DNA from: Vanessa cardui
Taxonomy: Eukaryota > Arthropoda > Insecta > Lepidoptera > Nymphalidae
NCBI RefSeq assembly: GCF_905220365.1
Contig: NC_061143.1
Span: 5,208,001 to 5,272,000 of the forward strand
DNA: 64,000 bases
Reading direction: 5' to 3'
Both the position numbers and the translations under genes were made by a program. Below are positions 10,691 to 23,553 of this stretch, piece after piece. Position 1 is the first letter of the stretch. Every line of letters begins with the position of its first letter. The notes beneath the pieces are model-generated. The model was given only the letters and a program-made list of their open reading frames with translations. It did no database searches and was not told the DNA's origin.

Positions 10691-11154
10691 AATCTTGAGA
10701 GATGACGTCAGAAAAGGAAGTATGGAAGAAGAAGACATTCTGGTCGGACTCCAAGTATATTGTAATAAAGGCAGGAGGATGATGACGATGGCCGTAACAC
10801 TTCAACCAAAAAATTAAATGTTTTGTGAGCTATTTAAATTATCAATTTTGTATTCCAGAAGGCGATTGCAATATTAAATTTGTTCTTATTCAGAAAGATC
10901 GATCAAGGTCGGTAGGCGTTTCTAAATTTTATTTGAATAGATTATCTTTATTTTCGAAATTTCGAAGTATTCAATAGGCTTGTCAACTGACGCTTGGCAG
11001 AGGTCAGGATTCTTGGTACATACAATGAGTCTTGGTCTATGCATATCGAACAATACAGCCAACAAATACAGCTGTTAGGTGTGTTGAACATTGTCAATAC
11101 GGTGCCAAGTATCCGTTACATTGTTAATATCCTTGTACTAGTACTTCTGTTTTT
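10691..11154. other. Unassigned sequence
   Basis: The string GATGACGTCAGAAAAGGAAG and a GATGATGACGATGGCC piece look like retrotransposon coding remnants, but no frame can be assigned. Confidence 0.2.
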
Positions 11155-11437
11155 ACTTGGTGATAAGGCTTTCTGCAAGCCCGTCTGGATAAGTACCACC
11201 CACCCATCAGATATTCTACCTTCAAACAACAGTAATTGGCATGGTTGTATTCCGGTTTGATGGGTGAGTGAGCTAGTGTAACTACAGGCATAAGGGACGT
11301 AACATCTTAGTCCGAAGATTGGTGGCGTATTGGTGATGAAAGGAAAAGTTAATGTCTTTTACATTGTCTATGGTGGTGACCACTTACCATCAGGTGGCCC
11401 ATATGCTCGTCCGCCAAACAATAGCATAATAAAAACA
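11155..11437 (+). repeat. Family B repeat, good copy
   Basis: It runs from ACTTGGTGATAAGGCTTTC through AGTACCACCCACCCATCAGA, CCGGTTTGATGGGTGAGTGA, GGTGGTGACCACTTACCATC and GCTCGTCCGCC. The A-rich 3' end and lack of inverted ends suggest a retroposed sequence (SINE or LINE 3' end). Its short frames are coincidental; other copies are broken in them. Confidence 0.7.
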
Positions 11438-12994
11438 AATCTGAAATTATTAATAAAAGAAAAATTTCAAAGATAACCATAGGTGTAAATTTGATTATTG
11501 AATTGGTAAAATTGGTTTTACTAAATGTGAGTTGCTTGTATTGGAAACCACTTTTAAGTTTTATATTCTATCCACTATTCCAAATTGGCTAAATAATATT
11601 AATATTCAGAAATAAAATTATGGTTGCAAATAATATTAGTTTCATCTAACAAGTTAAGGTAATACCGAAATTGAGTTTCTGTATCCAGCAAATTCATAAT
11701 ACAAAGTTTGAAGTTACAGGAAACTGTGTATAGTATTTAATGGACCCTAATAAGTATAATGGGACAACCCTGGATGGTACGTACTAGTTGTGACCCCTGA
11801 GACCTCTCGCTACTCAGTATAACGACAAATCATTAGTGTGTTTCTGTACTTTGAAGGGAATATCGCTTTTAATATTAGTTGGATATCCGTTTTTGCACAA
11901 TTATAAAATAATGATTTTTTTAAAATAGTTATGTTTTATTTTTGCTTTTATTCATAATAAATGATGTGGTAAAAAACATCATATATTCTGTGTACAAAAG
12001 TGTGCAAGAAGAATGCAAATGCTTGAAAGCAATTCAAAAATACTTGTCAAGTAATCGAAATGATTTGGAATTTTTTGACTCTTTAAACATTTTTTATATG
12101 ATGAAAGTGAATATAATAAATTAGTAATGCGTTAATCCTTGTTTTGACAACATTCACAAAGCACTATTTGATTTTGTATTTTAAAATAATTTATATCTGT
12201 CATAGTATTGTTTCAATGTTTATTTATTCTCGATAACGTTGAATCCAGAATAGTTTTGTGCGTAGCATAATTGCGAAACTCGATCAATGTATTATTTTTA
12301 AGCCCGAGGAGAAATATTAAATGAACATTGTTTCAAATAACTTTTATCGAAGAACGTAAAATGGGAAGCTAATATTGCGAGGACTTATTCGGAGGCAGAT
12401 CAAGTTTCTTTTTAAGTATTTTCTTAATATACCAGATATCTATCTATAGTATATGTTTATTCTTCGGCCAGACATAAATACACAGTAATATTGTGTTCTA
12501 AATTCAAAGATAAGTTTGTTTATTGTCAGTTTAGATACAAATGTTAGTGGTGAAGGAATGGCTTATACTTCTAACAATGGCAATGTTTTTCAGCAGTACT
12601 TTACCTTAAATACACCTTAACGAGGATGCAAGTAATGAAAGCAATAATTCTAATTCTCTAAAATAAGTGTGCTTAAAAAAACGCAAAATATAATAACATA
12701 CACAAGCAACTTTGTTACATCTAAAAAGTCACTCGAATGTTTCTTGCTTTGGAGCCAAAAAACATAATTATCAAACAAACAGTTCAGAGCACCGATTTAT
12801 TCAACTTTGACCCAATTCGGATCTATTGCCACGAATTTTTGAGGCCTCTGTAAAGGCTTGTCATTCGAAAGCATATCTTATAAGATCTCAATACTTTTTC
12901 AAAATAGGTATATATTACCAATTTTATTAACTTCGAAAGCATTCGCTATCAAAGTGAAATGTACTATAACTATAAATACAAAATACAAATAATA
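11438..12994. other. Unassigned AT-rich sequence
   Basis: About 1.5 kb without a recognised repeat, RNA gene or coding frame with family resemblance. Confidence 0.3.
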
Positions 12995-13231
12995 TGCACG
13001 AGATAGCCCAGTGATTAGAATACGTGAAACTTACCTAATGGTTGCAGTTTCAAAAGGTAAGTATCACTTATGCTTTTACACCTTGATGTAACCTGCATTT
13101 CTCAGATAGAAATCTACTTCGAGTGTATCTACCAAATTACATGAGGAGCAGCTTGATGGAATAAGGCCTTCAAACCTTATCAAAGGGAGAGGAAAGTGTA
13201 GAATAGCAGTGGAGCATTTGAGGGCTGTCAC
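12995..13231 (+). repeat. Family S SINE, old diverged copy
   Basis: The head GAGATAGCCCAGTGATTAGA is clear. The B box is degenerate (GTTTCAAAAG), and the 3' half keeps AACCTGCAT and the GGAGAGGAAAG, GCAGTGGAG words only. Confidence 0.55.
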
Positions 13232-13492
13232 TTAAATATTAAAATTCTACTTTTCAACTTATTTAAGGAATGCGACAAACGTTTTTCATGCGGAAGTGCA
13301 TTTCATAATTCTTCTCTGACATTAAAGGAATCGCTGTAGCAATTTGAATAGTCAACCGGTAGTTGAAGCTTACTATCCTTTTGTATGAAGAGTTTAAAAT
13401 GAAGAAGAAAATTAGGGCAAAAAGAAAAAAAATGTTTGTGTCAAATTAATGAATGAGATTGTAAAATGATGATATATTATTATATATATTAT

Positions 13493-13732
13493 TACTTGGT
13501 GGTAGGGCTTTGTGCAAGCCTGTCTGGGTAGGTACCACCCACTCATCAGTTATTCTACCGCCAAATAACAGTAATCAGTATTGTTGTGTTCCGGTTTGAA
13601 GGGTGAGAGAGCCAGTGTAACTACAGCTACAAAGGACATAACATCTTATTTCCCAAGGTTGGTGGCACATTGACCACTTATAATCAGGTGGCCCATATGC
13701 TCGTCCGCCAACTTATACCAAAAAAAAAATTA
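13493..13732 (+). repeat. Family B repeat with internal deletion
   Basis: It begins ACTTGGTGGTAGGGCTTTGT, keeps all landmarks to GGTGGCACATTGACC, then jumps to CACTTATAATCAGGTGGCCC, missing roughly 50 bp present in the copies at 19,430 and 37,846. It ends in an A-run. Confidence 0.75.
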
Positions 13733-13933
13733 TATCAAGCCAAGCTCAAGTTGGGTACGATAATCCGACTTTTGGTGCTATTTGTTTAAATTTAAAATTT
13801 GTCTCTTACAGATATTTTGTAACCTTTCAAAATTGCTGCAAAATTCCTCTGATATAGGCATTGTGAGATAAGAACTCCTTCCATACATGGTTATGGATTT
13901 AAATGATAATCTTGATACCAAGCAATAGCAAAA

Positions 13934-13974
13934 TGATGTTTTAAACAATGTATATTACATTGTTTAAAACATCA
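13934..13974. repeat. Perfect 19-bp inverted repeat, 3-base loop
   Basis: The arm TGATGTTTTAAACAATGTA (13934-13952) is exactly reverse-complementary to 13956-13974, with TAT between. No target duplication or family link was found. Confidence 0.9.
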
Positions 13975-14252
13975 GGATAGATACAAATTTCAAATATGTA
14001 GACGGTTCAAGGATAGCCTATTACCTGTTAGTTGTTGAAAACAAATACGATAAGTATCGAGCTAATAATATAAGTGTGTTAATCAAGAGTCATAATATCT
14101 TATTAAAAGAAAATTTTGTTTATTTGATTTATATAACTAATATAATCAGAGACGTAGGCATGAAAATAGTCCTCTGTCACATAAGTGATATAAGATATGC
14201 TGTACGTTATTGCGCACGACCGTCTTCAGGCACATGTTATATAACATCTCAG

Positions 14253-14372
14253 TTCCCAAGGAGGAGGTACAATGGCTGACAGGAGGGCTGGTTCGTTTTT
14301 TGCTCAGACGATCGAAATTGCGATTCAATGGGGAAATGCTGTTAGCACTTTTGCCACCATTTCAAGTGCTCA
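14253..14372 (+). repeat. LINE-D fragment, best copy
   Basis: One open frame encodes ADRRAGSFFAQTIEIAIQWG followed by NAVSTFATISSAHSL and a stop, here without the in-frame stop seen at 4,042. The TTAAAGGACTTAATGTTAAT string beyond the coding end (14,415-14,434) recurs near 53,360. Confidence 0.6.
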
Positions 14373-17300
14373 TAGTTTACACAGTAACTATTTATAATTT
14401 ATATTTATATATTTTAAAGGACTTAATGTTAATAAATCTTATATGATACGCATTTTTTATGTAAGGAATGATAAAAATTTGAACGGAGTAACGAATGTAG
14501 GGACCCCAAAAACATCCAAGTGACTGGTTTTTCTGACCATTTAAATATTACTTTTATCAGTATTAAGAAAACTGATTCAGTAAGACATGCCACAAACTTA
14601 AAATAAGAAGAAATTAAACGAAGTGATACAGCCTAAAAGTATAGAATCTTAATAATACCATATTTTCTTTATTCCACTTCACTACTGAATCCTTATACCC
14701 TAAGGAAGATTGTTTTCTCTTAACAAAATTTATTTGTTCTTGTGGGACAATAAAATCACTTAAGATCAAATGTAACAATTTTTTTGGGCCAAATTGTTAT
14801 CCACTCTCGAGGTCTCTCTTTCTGACAACATTTTCGTTAATAATACTACCAAGATTTATTTAAAACTTATAACAAATACGGCAAATACTTTTGCTTTTGT
14901 CCTAATTTGTATTTCATATTTAGTTGATTTTATTTTGTAAATTTTTTCGTACCAATTTTTATTTTTTTAAACAAATATACGTCATGCAAAAAGATACATC
15001 AAATTCTTTTATATGTATTTCAATTTTTGCTAGCTTATTTTTACTCAGACCTGTCTAGTACTTCGATGACGATACTCAATTAAAGACACCTTAACTTTAC
15101 TTAGATGCTTCGACAAAAAATAAAGCATATTTTCGTAAACTCGAACGTTGTGGCGTAATATATCTCTTATACTAAAAGCCTTAGCGTGAGAAAAAATAAA
15201 AGGAGTGATTTCCAAAATATGAAACACAGAGAGTGCGTACTACGCATTGACTTCTCTTGTATGGGAATAATAATAAATAAAGTATATAAATATAATTTAA
15301 AATTAATTTATGCAGATATTACTAAATATTTCGTATTCATTTGTTTTTGTACCTCAAGGTATACCATGAACTATAAACTCACAAATTGTGTAATAACCCA
15401 AGAGTTTCTTTACTTTTTTTTTTATTTTGGCTTCAGAGGTATTTTGAATGCTTTCAGGGATCCCTTTGTAAAACGCCATATATTACAGACTATTTAGTGA
15501 AGTAACAAGTTTGTTTTTTGTACTAATATTGTGAATATTACATTTTCCTGACCAAATCATTAAAATCGTCTTGTACATATGTAAAGAAATACTTAAGATT
15601 CCTTTATGAGTTTAAATTGCGGCGCGTCAGTGGGTCGGTAACTGTTGTCTTCGCTGACTCTAAAGATGGCGCTATCTAGAGAAGATCGGTAAAGCAGTAT
15701 TGATGTATAAGTGAGGTATTTAAAATATGAATAAGATGGTGACTTGTCAGAATATTAATTTTATTAATGTAGAAAATTATTAATTTTATTAAATTCGAAA
15801 CAGATCGACAAATTAACTGTAAATTTTGTTTTTACAGGTTAGTAATATCTATAGATGTACTTTGTGTTTCGTTAGAAATGTAAAAATAGTTGAAATAAAA
15901 GAATCTTTGTTTTTACAGAGCAACACGTTTTTTAATTTGCCGATTCTAATTGAATAATTATAGACCAATAGTCTTACACATAAACAACGTTAAAATCATT
16001 TTTGAAATTTGTGTTTTATAAATTGCTTTAGCTCCTAGCTAGTTCAAATAATTAGCAGTTTGCTGAAATAATATATAATAAGTTTGCGCTTTTCTTCATT
16101 TCTGTATAAATAACGAATAAAAATATGATGTGTTTTCCAAAACATGATACCGTAAGATATTACTGTGAACATTTACATACCTTACATCATTCTCTGTACA
16201 CGTACGTCGTTTACATCTTCATAGTTAACTTTTTTTGTCAAATAAAAAAGATAATGTAGCTCATTAAGCATAAAATGCCTATAATATGAAAAGGAAGGTC
16301 ATTTTTAAAAACAGGAACAAATAGGGGCCCAATATTGATCCCTTTGAAACCCCCATCCTTGGTACAGATCTAGAATACTTTTTTCATTTAGAATAATCTT
16401 TACGAATTCAATTTTGTCATTTTGGTTTTCTCAACTTGGTTACTAGAACTTTAATTAATTCAATTCAGGTTAATTTCTTGTACTTGCTTAACGTTGCTGA
16501 ATATTTTTACATAAATTTACAAAGCAGCTTTTATATTTTCCGTTAAACTAAAAAGTATGTCATCTGAGGTGACGCACGCTGCGTGCTGACGCCGATTGTA
16601 CGACCTTAATGCATTTATGTTCGTACACCTCGCGTGTAACAAGCGAAATTGTAAGACCTAGCATGGTTCAAACATTTTCTATGTCCTTATTTTTTTGGTC
16701 TGTACTCACAAATCACTAATTCATCCCTATTTCTGATCAGAAATGCGAATCTGTAAGAATTTGATTCGTATGTAATTACAGTGCTAAATTTTGATAAGTG
16801 TACCCTTTAAAGTATATAACTATTTTATTTTAATGTCACTTATCACTTTCTGATATTTAGCATTCGTGTTCTGCTGTGAGATTCGAGTTTCTTTTTACAG
16901 AATATCATAACAGATGCGAATAAATAAGGTATTACTCACATAGATTAATATTTTCAATTTCGAATTTACATATTCCTCCAATATCATTACTTATAATTGT
17001 GTTGACATAAATAAATTCTACAAAAATATGTAAGGGCTACTTTTTTATTACATTTTATGCTTAAGTCTCTGTAGGCAAATTTAAATAAAATCTGTTTTAA
17101 AAAAGCCTGATGACGTGTCCTACTACGTACTACGGTATACTAAATACCAAAAATCCAATACCAAAAATTAGTATTGTTAAATAAAAAAGAAGAATAACTG
17201 ACGAAAGCACTCGAGAGTAAAAAAAATATTTATTAATTAAATACAATTAAAAACTAAATATAATACGTATTCAGTATAAAGTATAAAAAATTTAAATTTA

Positions 17301-17952
17301 GTCATATGTATATAATCAAACAATTATGATCATTATTAAAAAATATTTTAGATAAGACTAAAACTTTCATTAAAAAGGAGAACTCATCGATAGATGAGCT
17401 TAATTTAGGTAACAATGAAATAAAGCAGTTTTATGCAAATTATTTTGTAGCGTATGAGATAATTTATAATTATTCTATCAACATTAATTTTAGTACATAA
17501 GTACCGATAATACCGTCGCGACGTCCTGAAGAAAATTAGACAGGAGGTATATATCAGGTGAGTTTGTGTGTTGCTTTATATGTATTTTGAAAGGGTCTGA
17601 GATCCCCGATCAAGGAAAGTTCGGTCGCTTACCTACGTCACCGCAGTGTGACGTAATACAATGCCTCTTCGCTTTGTTATATTTCTTGGAGTTATTTCCT
17701 GATACACCCAGTTCTGTAGCTTCAATGATAACCGAATACTAAGAGCAAAAAACGGACCTTTCCAACGCTCCATTTTACCCTATACATTTGAGTTTAACTA
17801 ATATTTATAGTTCTTTACGGTAATTTCGAGAATGTTTTTTTGCAACTTTATGCATTTCTACTTTCCTCATTCGTACAGCTTACAAGGCTGTCTACAAATA
17901 TGTTTATGTAGGTACCCATACCTATAATAATATAATATTTTTGCGTGCCGTT
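14373..17952. other. Long unassigned stretch
   Basis: This is the longest stretch without a recognised element. Observations: a less AT-rich patch at 15,618-15,690; a possible retrotransposon-coding trace at 16,318-16,355 (GGGGCCCAATATTGATCCCT); an imperfect GC-rich palindrome GCACGCTGCGTGC at about 16,576-16,588. No open frame here resembles a known family. Confidence 0.3.
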
Positions 17953-18055
17953 TTCAAGTTAGTGAAACAGTGTAATTACAGGCACAAGCGGCATAAAATT
18001 TTACTTTTCAACGTTATTGGGGCATGATTTGGTGGTTGGCGGTGTTGTTTGGTGG
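17953..18055 (+). repeat. Family B repeat, degenerate fragment
   Basis: GTGTAATTACAGGCACAAGC and a GTTGGTGG-like remnant correspond to the middle of family B. Confidence 0.35.
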
Positions 18056-18852
18056 TGTGGAATGGTTATTATGATCGTCATTGCCAAAATAATATGGTGC
18101 ACAACACTTTCAAAAGATATTCATATTAAGTACCATAAAGTATCAGACCAGTTCTAGGCAAAATTATAAATTTAAAAACCATAACCTTTATGTTAATAAC
18201 AATATCTATTTACATTGTATCGAGAATGACCGATTTGTGGTGTAGACGAAAATAATTCTTTTATACAAATATTTAAATTTAAGATACAAAAAATAGCATC
18301 GAATTTTTTTTCGGTCCGTCTAATGTTTCGTAATCCTTGATATGCCAAAACATATTCGCCAATAAAAACCAAACATGCTCCATAGAATCCTGTAAATCGT
18401 CCCACGCGTTTTAATCATAGCTGAATAACATATTTGGATGTTATCTGAAAACTTCGATATGTATCTAAGAAACTTAAACAATACGAAGAATATCAGTTTT
18501 ATAAAACAGTTCAATGCTATTTTTGAAGGGTTAAACTTTGACGTATTACTGTATTTATCATGACTAGAGCGTGGTATAAAGCTATAATCAATTTTGAAAA
18601 TTCGAGAAAAATCTTTGACTCTGCGTGATTTAATTTGATTAAACCAATGAAAACCTTTTAGGTAGCGCCTAAAAAAAACTTTTAACTATTTTGTCTTTGT
18701 CTATTTTTGTTTACATACTAATATTATAAATAGCAAATTAACGAAGCCTGTTTTTTAAATGGTATATTGTATGGTGATAGTGAAAGGAGGTCCTGATGAC
18801 AAGTAGTCTACTGACTACTGCTTTTTAATATTATAACTGTCAGAAATATTAA
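18056..18852. other. Unassigned; one short Helitron-type 5' remnant
   Basis: Around 18,715-18,735 the string ACATACTAATATTATAAAT matches the 5' tip of a common lepidopteran Helitron type, from memory. The remainder is unassigned. Confidence 0.3.
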
Positions 18853-18976
18853 TGAGCTGAGATGGCCCAGCGGTTAGAACTAGATGATTGCGGGTTCAAA
18901 CCCATCACCACTATATATACATATGTGTGCTTAATTTGTGTTTATAATTCATCTCGTGCTCGGCGGTAAAGGAAAA
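18853..18976 (+). repeat. Family S SINE, head and middle only
   Basis: GAGCTGAGATGGCCCAGCGG and GGGTTCAAACCCA give clear A- and B-box regions; about 12 bp between them are missing. The copy ends after CTCGTGCTCGGCGGTAAAGG. Confidence 0.75.
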
Positions 18977-19095
18977 TTACTAACCCATTACTAACCTTTC
19001 ACATATACTGGCAATATCATGTCTACAATGGTTAATTGACAACTTTTGCACATTGTTTCACTATGCCAGGGAACTGATACTACTGTGTAAGTAAC

Positions 19096-19282
19096 TCTCT
19101 GTAATGTGAAAGTAACTCTGTCTCTCTGTCTGTCCCTCTTTCACAACCAAACTACGCAACTTAATTCGATGAAATTTAGTATGACGCAAACTTGAGCTCC
19201 AAAGGACATTTCAAGGCTACCTTTTTGCCAATATATGACAACCAATCCCTAAAACGCTAGCGTAGCCGCGGGCGACAACTAG
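19096..19282 (+). mobile_element. Small Helitron-type element ending in CTAG
   Basis: The plus strand holds GTGAAAGTAACTCTGTCTCT, TCGATGAAATTTAGTATG and a GC-rich 3' end GTAGCCGCGGGCGACAACTAG at 19262-19282, followed by host T. The extreme 5' TC end is not preserved. Confidence 0.6.
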
Positions 19283-19429
19283 TATGCCATAAAATGAGCA
19301 GGTACAATAAGGACGTTTATACATATGTAATGTATGCGATTGACGAGAAAAACAAATTTCACGAACTAGTAAACGTAACACTTGGTAAATATAATACCAA
19401 TTTTAACACTTTTGACATATCAAGAAGGA

Positions 19430-19722
19430 TACTTGGTGATAGGGCTTTGTGCAAGCCCGCCTGGGTAGGTACCACCCACTCATCAGATATTCTACCGCTA
19501 AACAAAAGTACGCAGTATTGTTGTGTTCCGGTTTGAAGGGTGTGTGAGCCAGTGTAACTACAGGCACAAGGGACATAACATCTTAGTTCCCAAGGTTGGT
19601 GACGCATTGACGATGTAAGGAATAGTTAAAAAAAATTACAGCGACATTGTCTATGAGTGACGGTGACCACTTACCATCAGGTGGCCCATATGCTCGTCCG
19701 ACAACCTATACCATAAAAAAAA
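19430..19722 (+). repeat. Family B repeat, near-complete copy
   Basis: All landmarks are present in order, from CTTGGTGATAGGGCTTTGTG to CTCGTCCGACAACCTATACC and a short A-run. It is followed at once by a partial second copy. Confidence 0.8.
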
Positions 19723-19724
19723 AT

Positions 19725-19864
19725 CTTAGTTCCCTAGGTTGGTGGCGCATTGACGATGTAAGGAATAGTTAATATTTTAACAGCGTCACTGTCTATGGGT
19801 GACGTGGCTACTTACTATCAGGTGTCGCATATGTTCGGCCGCAAATATATTCCATAAAAAAAAA
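19725..19864 (+). repeat. Family B 3' half, tandem partial duplicate
   Basis: It begins at CTTAGTTCCCTAGGTTGGTG and repeats the 3' half of the preceding copy to CCATAAAAAAAAA. The two halves differ at several bases. Confidence 0.75.
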
Positions 19865-19916
19865 TCTTCATTTGTAACAACACCAGCGAAAAATACGACC
19901 AAAAACAAAAGAAAAT

Positions 19917-19932
19917 CACACACACACACACA
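19917..19932. repeat. (CA)n microsatellite
   Basis: Eight CA units just right of the tandem family B copies. Confidence 0.9.
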
Positions 19933-21267
19933 TTATTAACATGAACGTAACAGCCTAAACAGATGTCGAAGTGGAGTAACGGTATCAAATATGGTACAGT
20001 TAATTAGAATCCATAAAATACGACCAAGTTCGTGTTGATGAATATTAATTACACAAATACACTAATTATCCTGAAATAGGTCGCGGCTTTTCACAGATAA
20101 TGCGGATTTGTTTTCTTAAGCGTTTAATAGAACACTTCTTATTAATCTTCTACAATAAACGGTTTATACGAGATTTATTCTGCGGCTCGGAATTTTCCCT
20201 GAAAAATTACGTTTAATTTTATTTAATAGTGTTATTAAAAACGAAGAAAATTACCATTTCAAATTATAGGGAAATTATAGATTATCTGATTAATATATTG
20301 CTTATGAACAGCAGCTATTAAAAAAACTAGTGTGTATATACAATTATACATACTGTTACAAGAGTAACCTTATCCTTCAATACGGTGATATGACATTTGA
20401 TTCTATGTCATATTTTATATCACATTATTATTGTAATTAATTGATCAATACATAATTTATAAAACTGTAATTAACATTATTTTATATGACATAGCATTTA
20501 ATGCTGCCATGTAACACTATTTCTTATTTTAAATATGATTGAGCTGTCATTAGAAAACAATTGGATGATAGCGGGGCATTGTAAAAAAAGATAGAGTGGA
20601 GCATCATTGTAAAACGCAAATATTATTTTGGCCATCCCAAACTACTGAAATTAGAATACGTTAAATGTTTTGTTCATCTATGTCACAAATTTTCGTTTCA
20701 ATTCATTTTAATTTGCAATTATTCTAAAGAAGTTTCAATTCGAACCGTCACGGCAGATGTGGAACATCGAAATAAACGGTTATTTAAATATTGTTTTTGT
20801 AACATTATAATTACATACTACATATATATAAAACAAGAAAGATTATTTTATTATATAACGAGTAAGAAACATAGAGTATACGCGTCACAGCTATACAAGG
20901 TATTGAAGATTCATCATGCCGTTCGCCGTTACGACAAACGAATCGATCTTCAACCAATCATTCAAGATATTTCAATTGATAATATCACACAAATATATAA
21001 AAGATATAACCCGATCAAATTCGGAATATTGCAAATAAATATTACTTATTTAATAAATATGAATATATACACGAAACATCGTTATAGAATAATAAAATCA
21101 CTTTTAATGATATAACAAGTTACACCGCAGTGTGCAATATATAACTCGTAGCTGAAAATACGGGACACTCGGTCACGCTGGTGATGTATTCTGAAAGCGC
21201 TCGTAAATAAATCATTCGCTAATTTACGCATACCATAGCTTGTGTTTAATGAAGGCTTGTGGCGCCT
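19933..21267. other. Unassigned AT-rich sequence
   Basis: It contains the longest non-transposon open frame of the window (20,759-21,115, 118 codons), which is Ile/Tyr/Lys-rich, as translated AT-rich DNA tends to be, and resembles no family. No gene is called. Confidence 0.3.
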
Positions 21268-21312
21268 TTAACGTGTTACGTTGGGGTTATAATATGTGAC
21301 GTAACACGTTAA
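21268..21312. repeat. Perfect 14-bp inverted repeat
   Basis: TTAACGTGTTACGT at 21268-21281 pairs exactly with 21299-21312; the spacer is 17 bases. The arms contain ACGT and CACGTT words. Weak similarity continues outside (AAGGCTT on one side, AAGCCTT on the other), so this may be the core of a fold-back element. Confidence 0.85.
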
Positions 21313-21746
21313 CTATTCGGTTTTATATTACTTTGAAGCCTTATGACGGCTTTTGAGTCTGTGGTCATTCATTTCTGTGACTTTTCGTTGATAAATGTGT
21401 AATGTCAATTTTTGGTTTTCAGGCGGGATAAATACATAAAAAATGTATTTGATGGACGTAAAATTGTAATTAAAATGTCGGTAAAAAAAAATCAAATATC
21501 TTCGCAGGTTTTACGCGATACCTTCTGAACCCGTGGTAGATTTAAATGCAACACTACTATTAAAATCTAAGACTAAGGGGTTTCTAATATAAAAAATATT
21601 TGGTTTTTGATTTAATAAACATATATAAACATTTTTGTTCACGATTATTGTATTACATTTGTGTATATGTTGTGTTTGTGTGGAGAATTATATTCATGAT
21701 TATTTTTTTATTTAATAAAGATGATTGGATTTTTAAGATACAGATA

Positions 21747-21988
21747 AGTCACGGTGACCGCTTACCATCAAGTACGTCAAAGCCTACCTGATGCTATGTG
21801 GTCTTCGCTACCATTAGACATTAGTAACGTTATTTTAACCACTCCTTACTAATTAACCTTGAGCACAGATTTTACATGCCTAGTGCACAAACACGACTAT
21901 AGAGTTACATTGGTTACACAAAACAATACTAAGAAGGAAATACCTACACAGACGGGCTTACACAAAGCCGTACCACCAAATAGGCAAC
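21747..21988. repeat. Two family B fragments in opposite orientation
   Basis: At 21,747-21,775 GTCACGGTGACCGCTTACCA is the 3' region on the plus strand. At 21,945-21,988 ACAGACGGGCTTACACAAAG and CCGTACCACCAAAT is the 5' region on the minus strand. The DNA between is unassigned. Confidence 0.5.
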
Positions 21989-22403
21989 AATTACTTTTAC
22001 ACAATACACTAAAAATGTATATAGTCGATAAATTTTTGTTCAATTGCCAACTAACGCTATCTTAATAAAATTAAGGAATATAAATTTCAGTTTGTAACTT
22101 AGAACCCAAGAGAATATAAACTTTATGCCTTTTGTCATAAGAATGTCTTTGTATTCCCACGTGACCTATTTTATACGAACTTAAATTCAAACCCAATCCA
22201 GCTTGACTTTTATCTGTCTAGACAGTCGCGATGATTCAAATTTATGTATAAATGATTTTTCTTCTATCTGTCAAGACTTGAAGCTAAGTGAAATAAAAGA
22301 CCGCTAATATCTCAAGGCTTAGAAAATAGCCTTTTCTCCTTTTGTGTAAAAGTATTCAGATTCTTCTAGACCGTTCCAATGCCACATATGTGTAGAATTT
22401 TAT
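21989..22403. other. Unassigned sequence
   Basis: No repeat or coding signal recognised; (CAA)-rich start of the next SINE tail at the right edge. Confidence 0.3.
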
Positions 22404-22726
22404 ACAACAACAACAAAACAACAACAGCCTTTAAATTTCCAACTGCTGGACTAAGGCCTCTTCTTGCTTCTAGGGGAGAAGGTTTGGAAAATATTCCACC
22501 ACGCTGTTCCAATGTAAGTTGGTGGAATACACATGTGCCAGAATTTCTATAAAATTAGACACATGTTGGTTTCCTCACGATGTTTTCCTTCACCGCCCAG
22601 CACGAGATGAATTATTAACGATTAAGCACATGAGTATTCAGTGGTGCTTGCCTGGGTTAGAGAACCCGCAATCATCGGTTAAGATGCACGCGTTCTAACC
22701 ACTGGAGCATCTCGGCTCTCTCTTTT
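22404..22726 (-). mobile_element. Family S SINE, near full length, (GTT)n tail
   Basis: On the minus strand the head is GAGCCGAGATGCTCCAGTGG and the 3' end is a (GTT)n tail, seen as ACAACAACAACAAAACAACA on the plus strand. AATTTTAT occurs on both sides (22396-22403, 22727-22734) and may be the target duplication, though it is short and AT-only. Confidence 0.85.
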
Positions 22727-22734
22727 AATTTTAT

Positions 22735-23268
22735 TCAATACATGATTTTATTTATTCGAGATGCTTTATTTAAACGTCAAGCACGAGGCGAATTATACAT
22801 AAATATGTATAAACACACAAGAAAACTCAGTAGTCAATAAAGATCAAGAATTCCATATTTAAATCCATGAGTGTCAATTAAGTTTCACGTGTTCTATTTT
22901 CTAAGGCATTTCTATTTCATTTATTATCTAGTTATTTCCTTCCCTTCTGATACATTTGACCAAATAAATTTGACCATTTGATAAATATTAATTTTGGCAC
23001 CTATTTCAAGCAACTTAAGGTGTTTATTATCAATATAAAAAAATATCGTTCAGTCACCAATACCTAATAAGATCTCTCCCAATCGTCTTTGAAGTCTCCG
23101 TTGCTTAAAGCATTTGTTAAGCTATTTGTTACTAAAGTTCATTTAAATAATTTTAATTACTATTCATCTTTTCTGTATTCTTGTCTTCTGAATTCGAAGA
23201 CGTGGTCATCCTTTTCACTCTCACGATATAGTCAAGGTTGTAGGTTGTAATTAAGGAAATAATTGATG
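22735..23268. other. Unassigned sequence
   Basis: Around 22,770-22,810 a few words (GTCAAGCACGAGGCGAATTA) resemble the middle of family S in reverse. The rest is unassigned. Confidence 0.3.
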
Positions 23269-23493
23269 TGTTTTTTTTTTAAGGAATAGGTTGGCGGACG
23301 AGCATATGAGCCACCTGATGGTAAATGGTAATCATCACCCATAGGCAATGACGCTGTAGGAAACTATTTCTTACATCGTCAATGCGCCGACCTTGCGAAC
23401 TAAGATGCTATGTCCCTTGTGCCTGTAGTTACACTGGCTCACTCACCCTTCAAACCGGAACACAACAATAATGCGTACTGTTGTTTAGCGGTA

Positions 23494-23553
<60 letters not shown>

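Noticed and set aside
20759..21115. A 118-codon plus-strand frame in AT-rich DNA
   Set aside because: Composition is what random AT-rich sequence gives (Ile, Tyr, Lys, Asn), there is no family resemblance and no GC shift.
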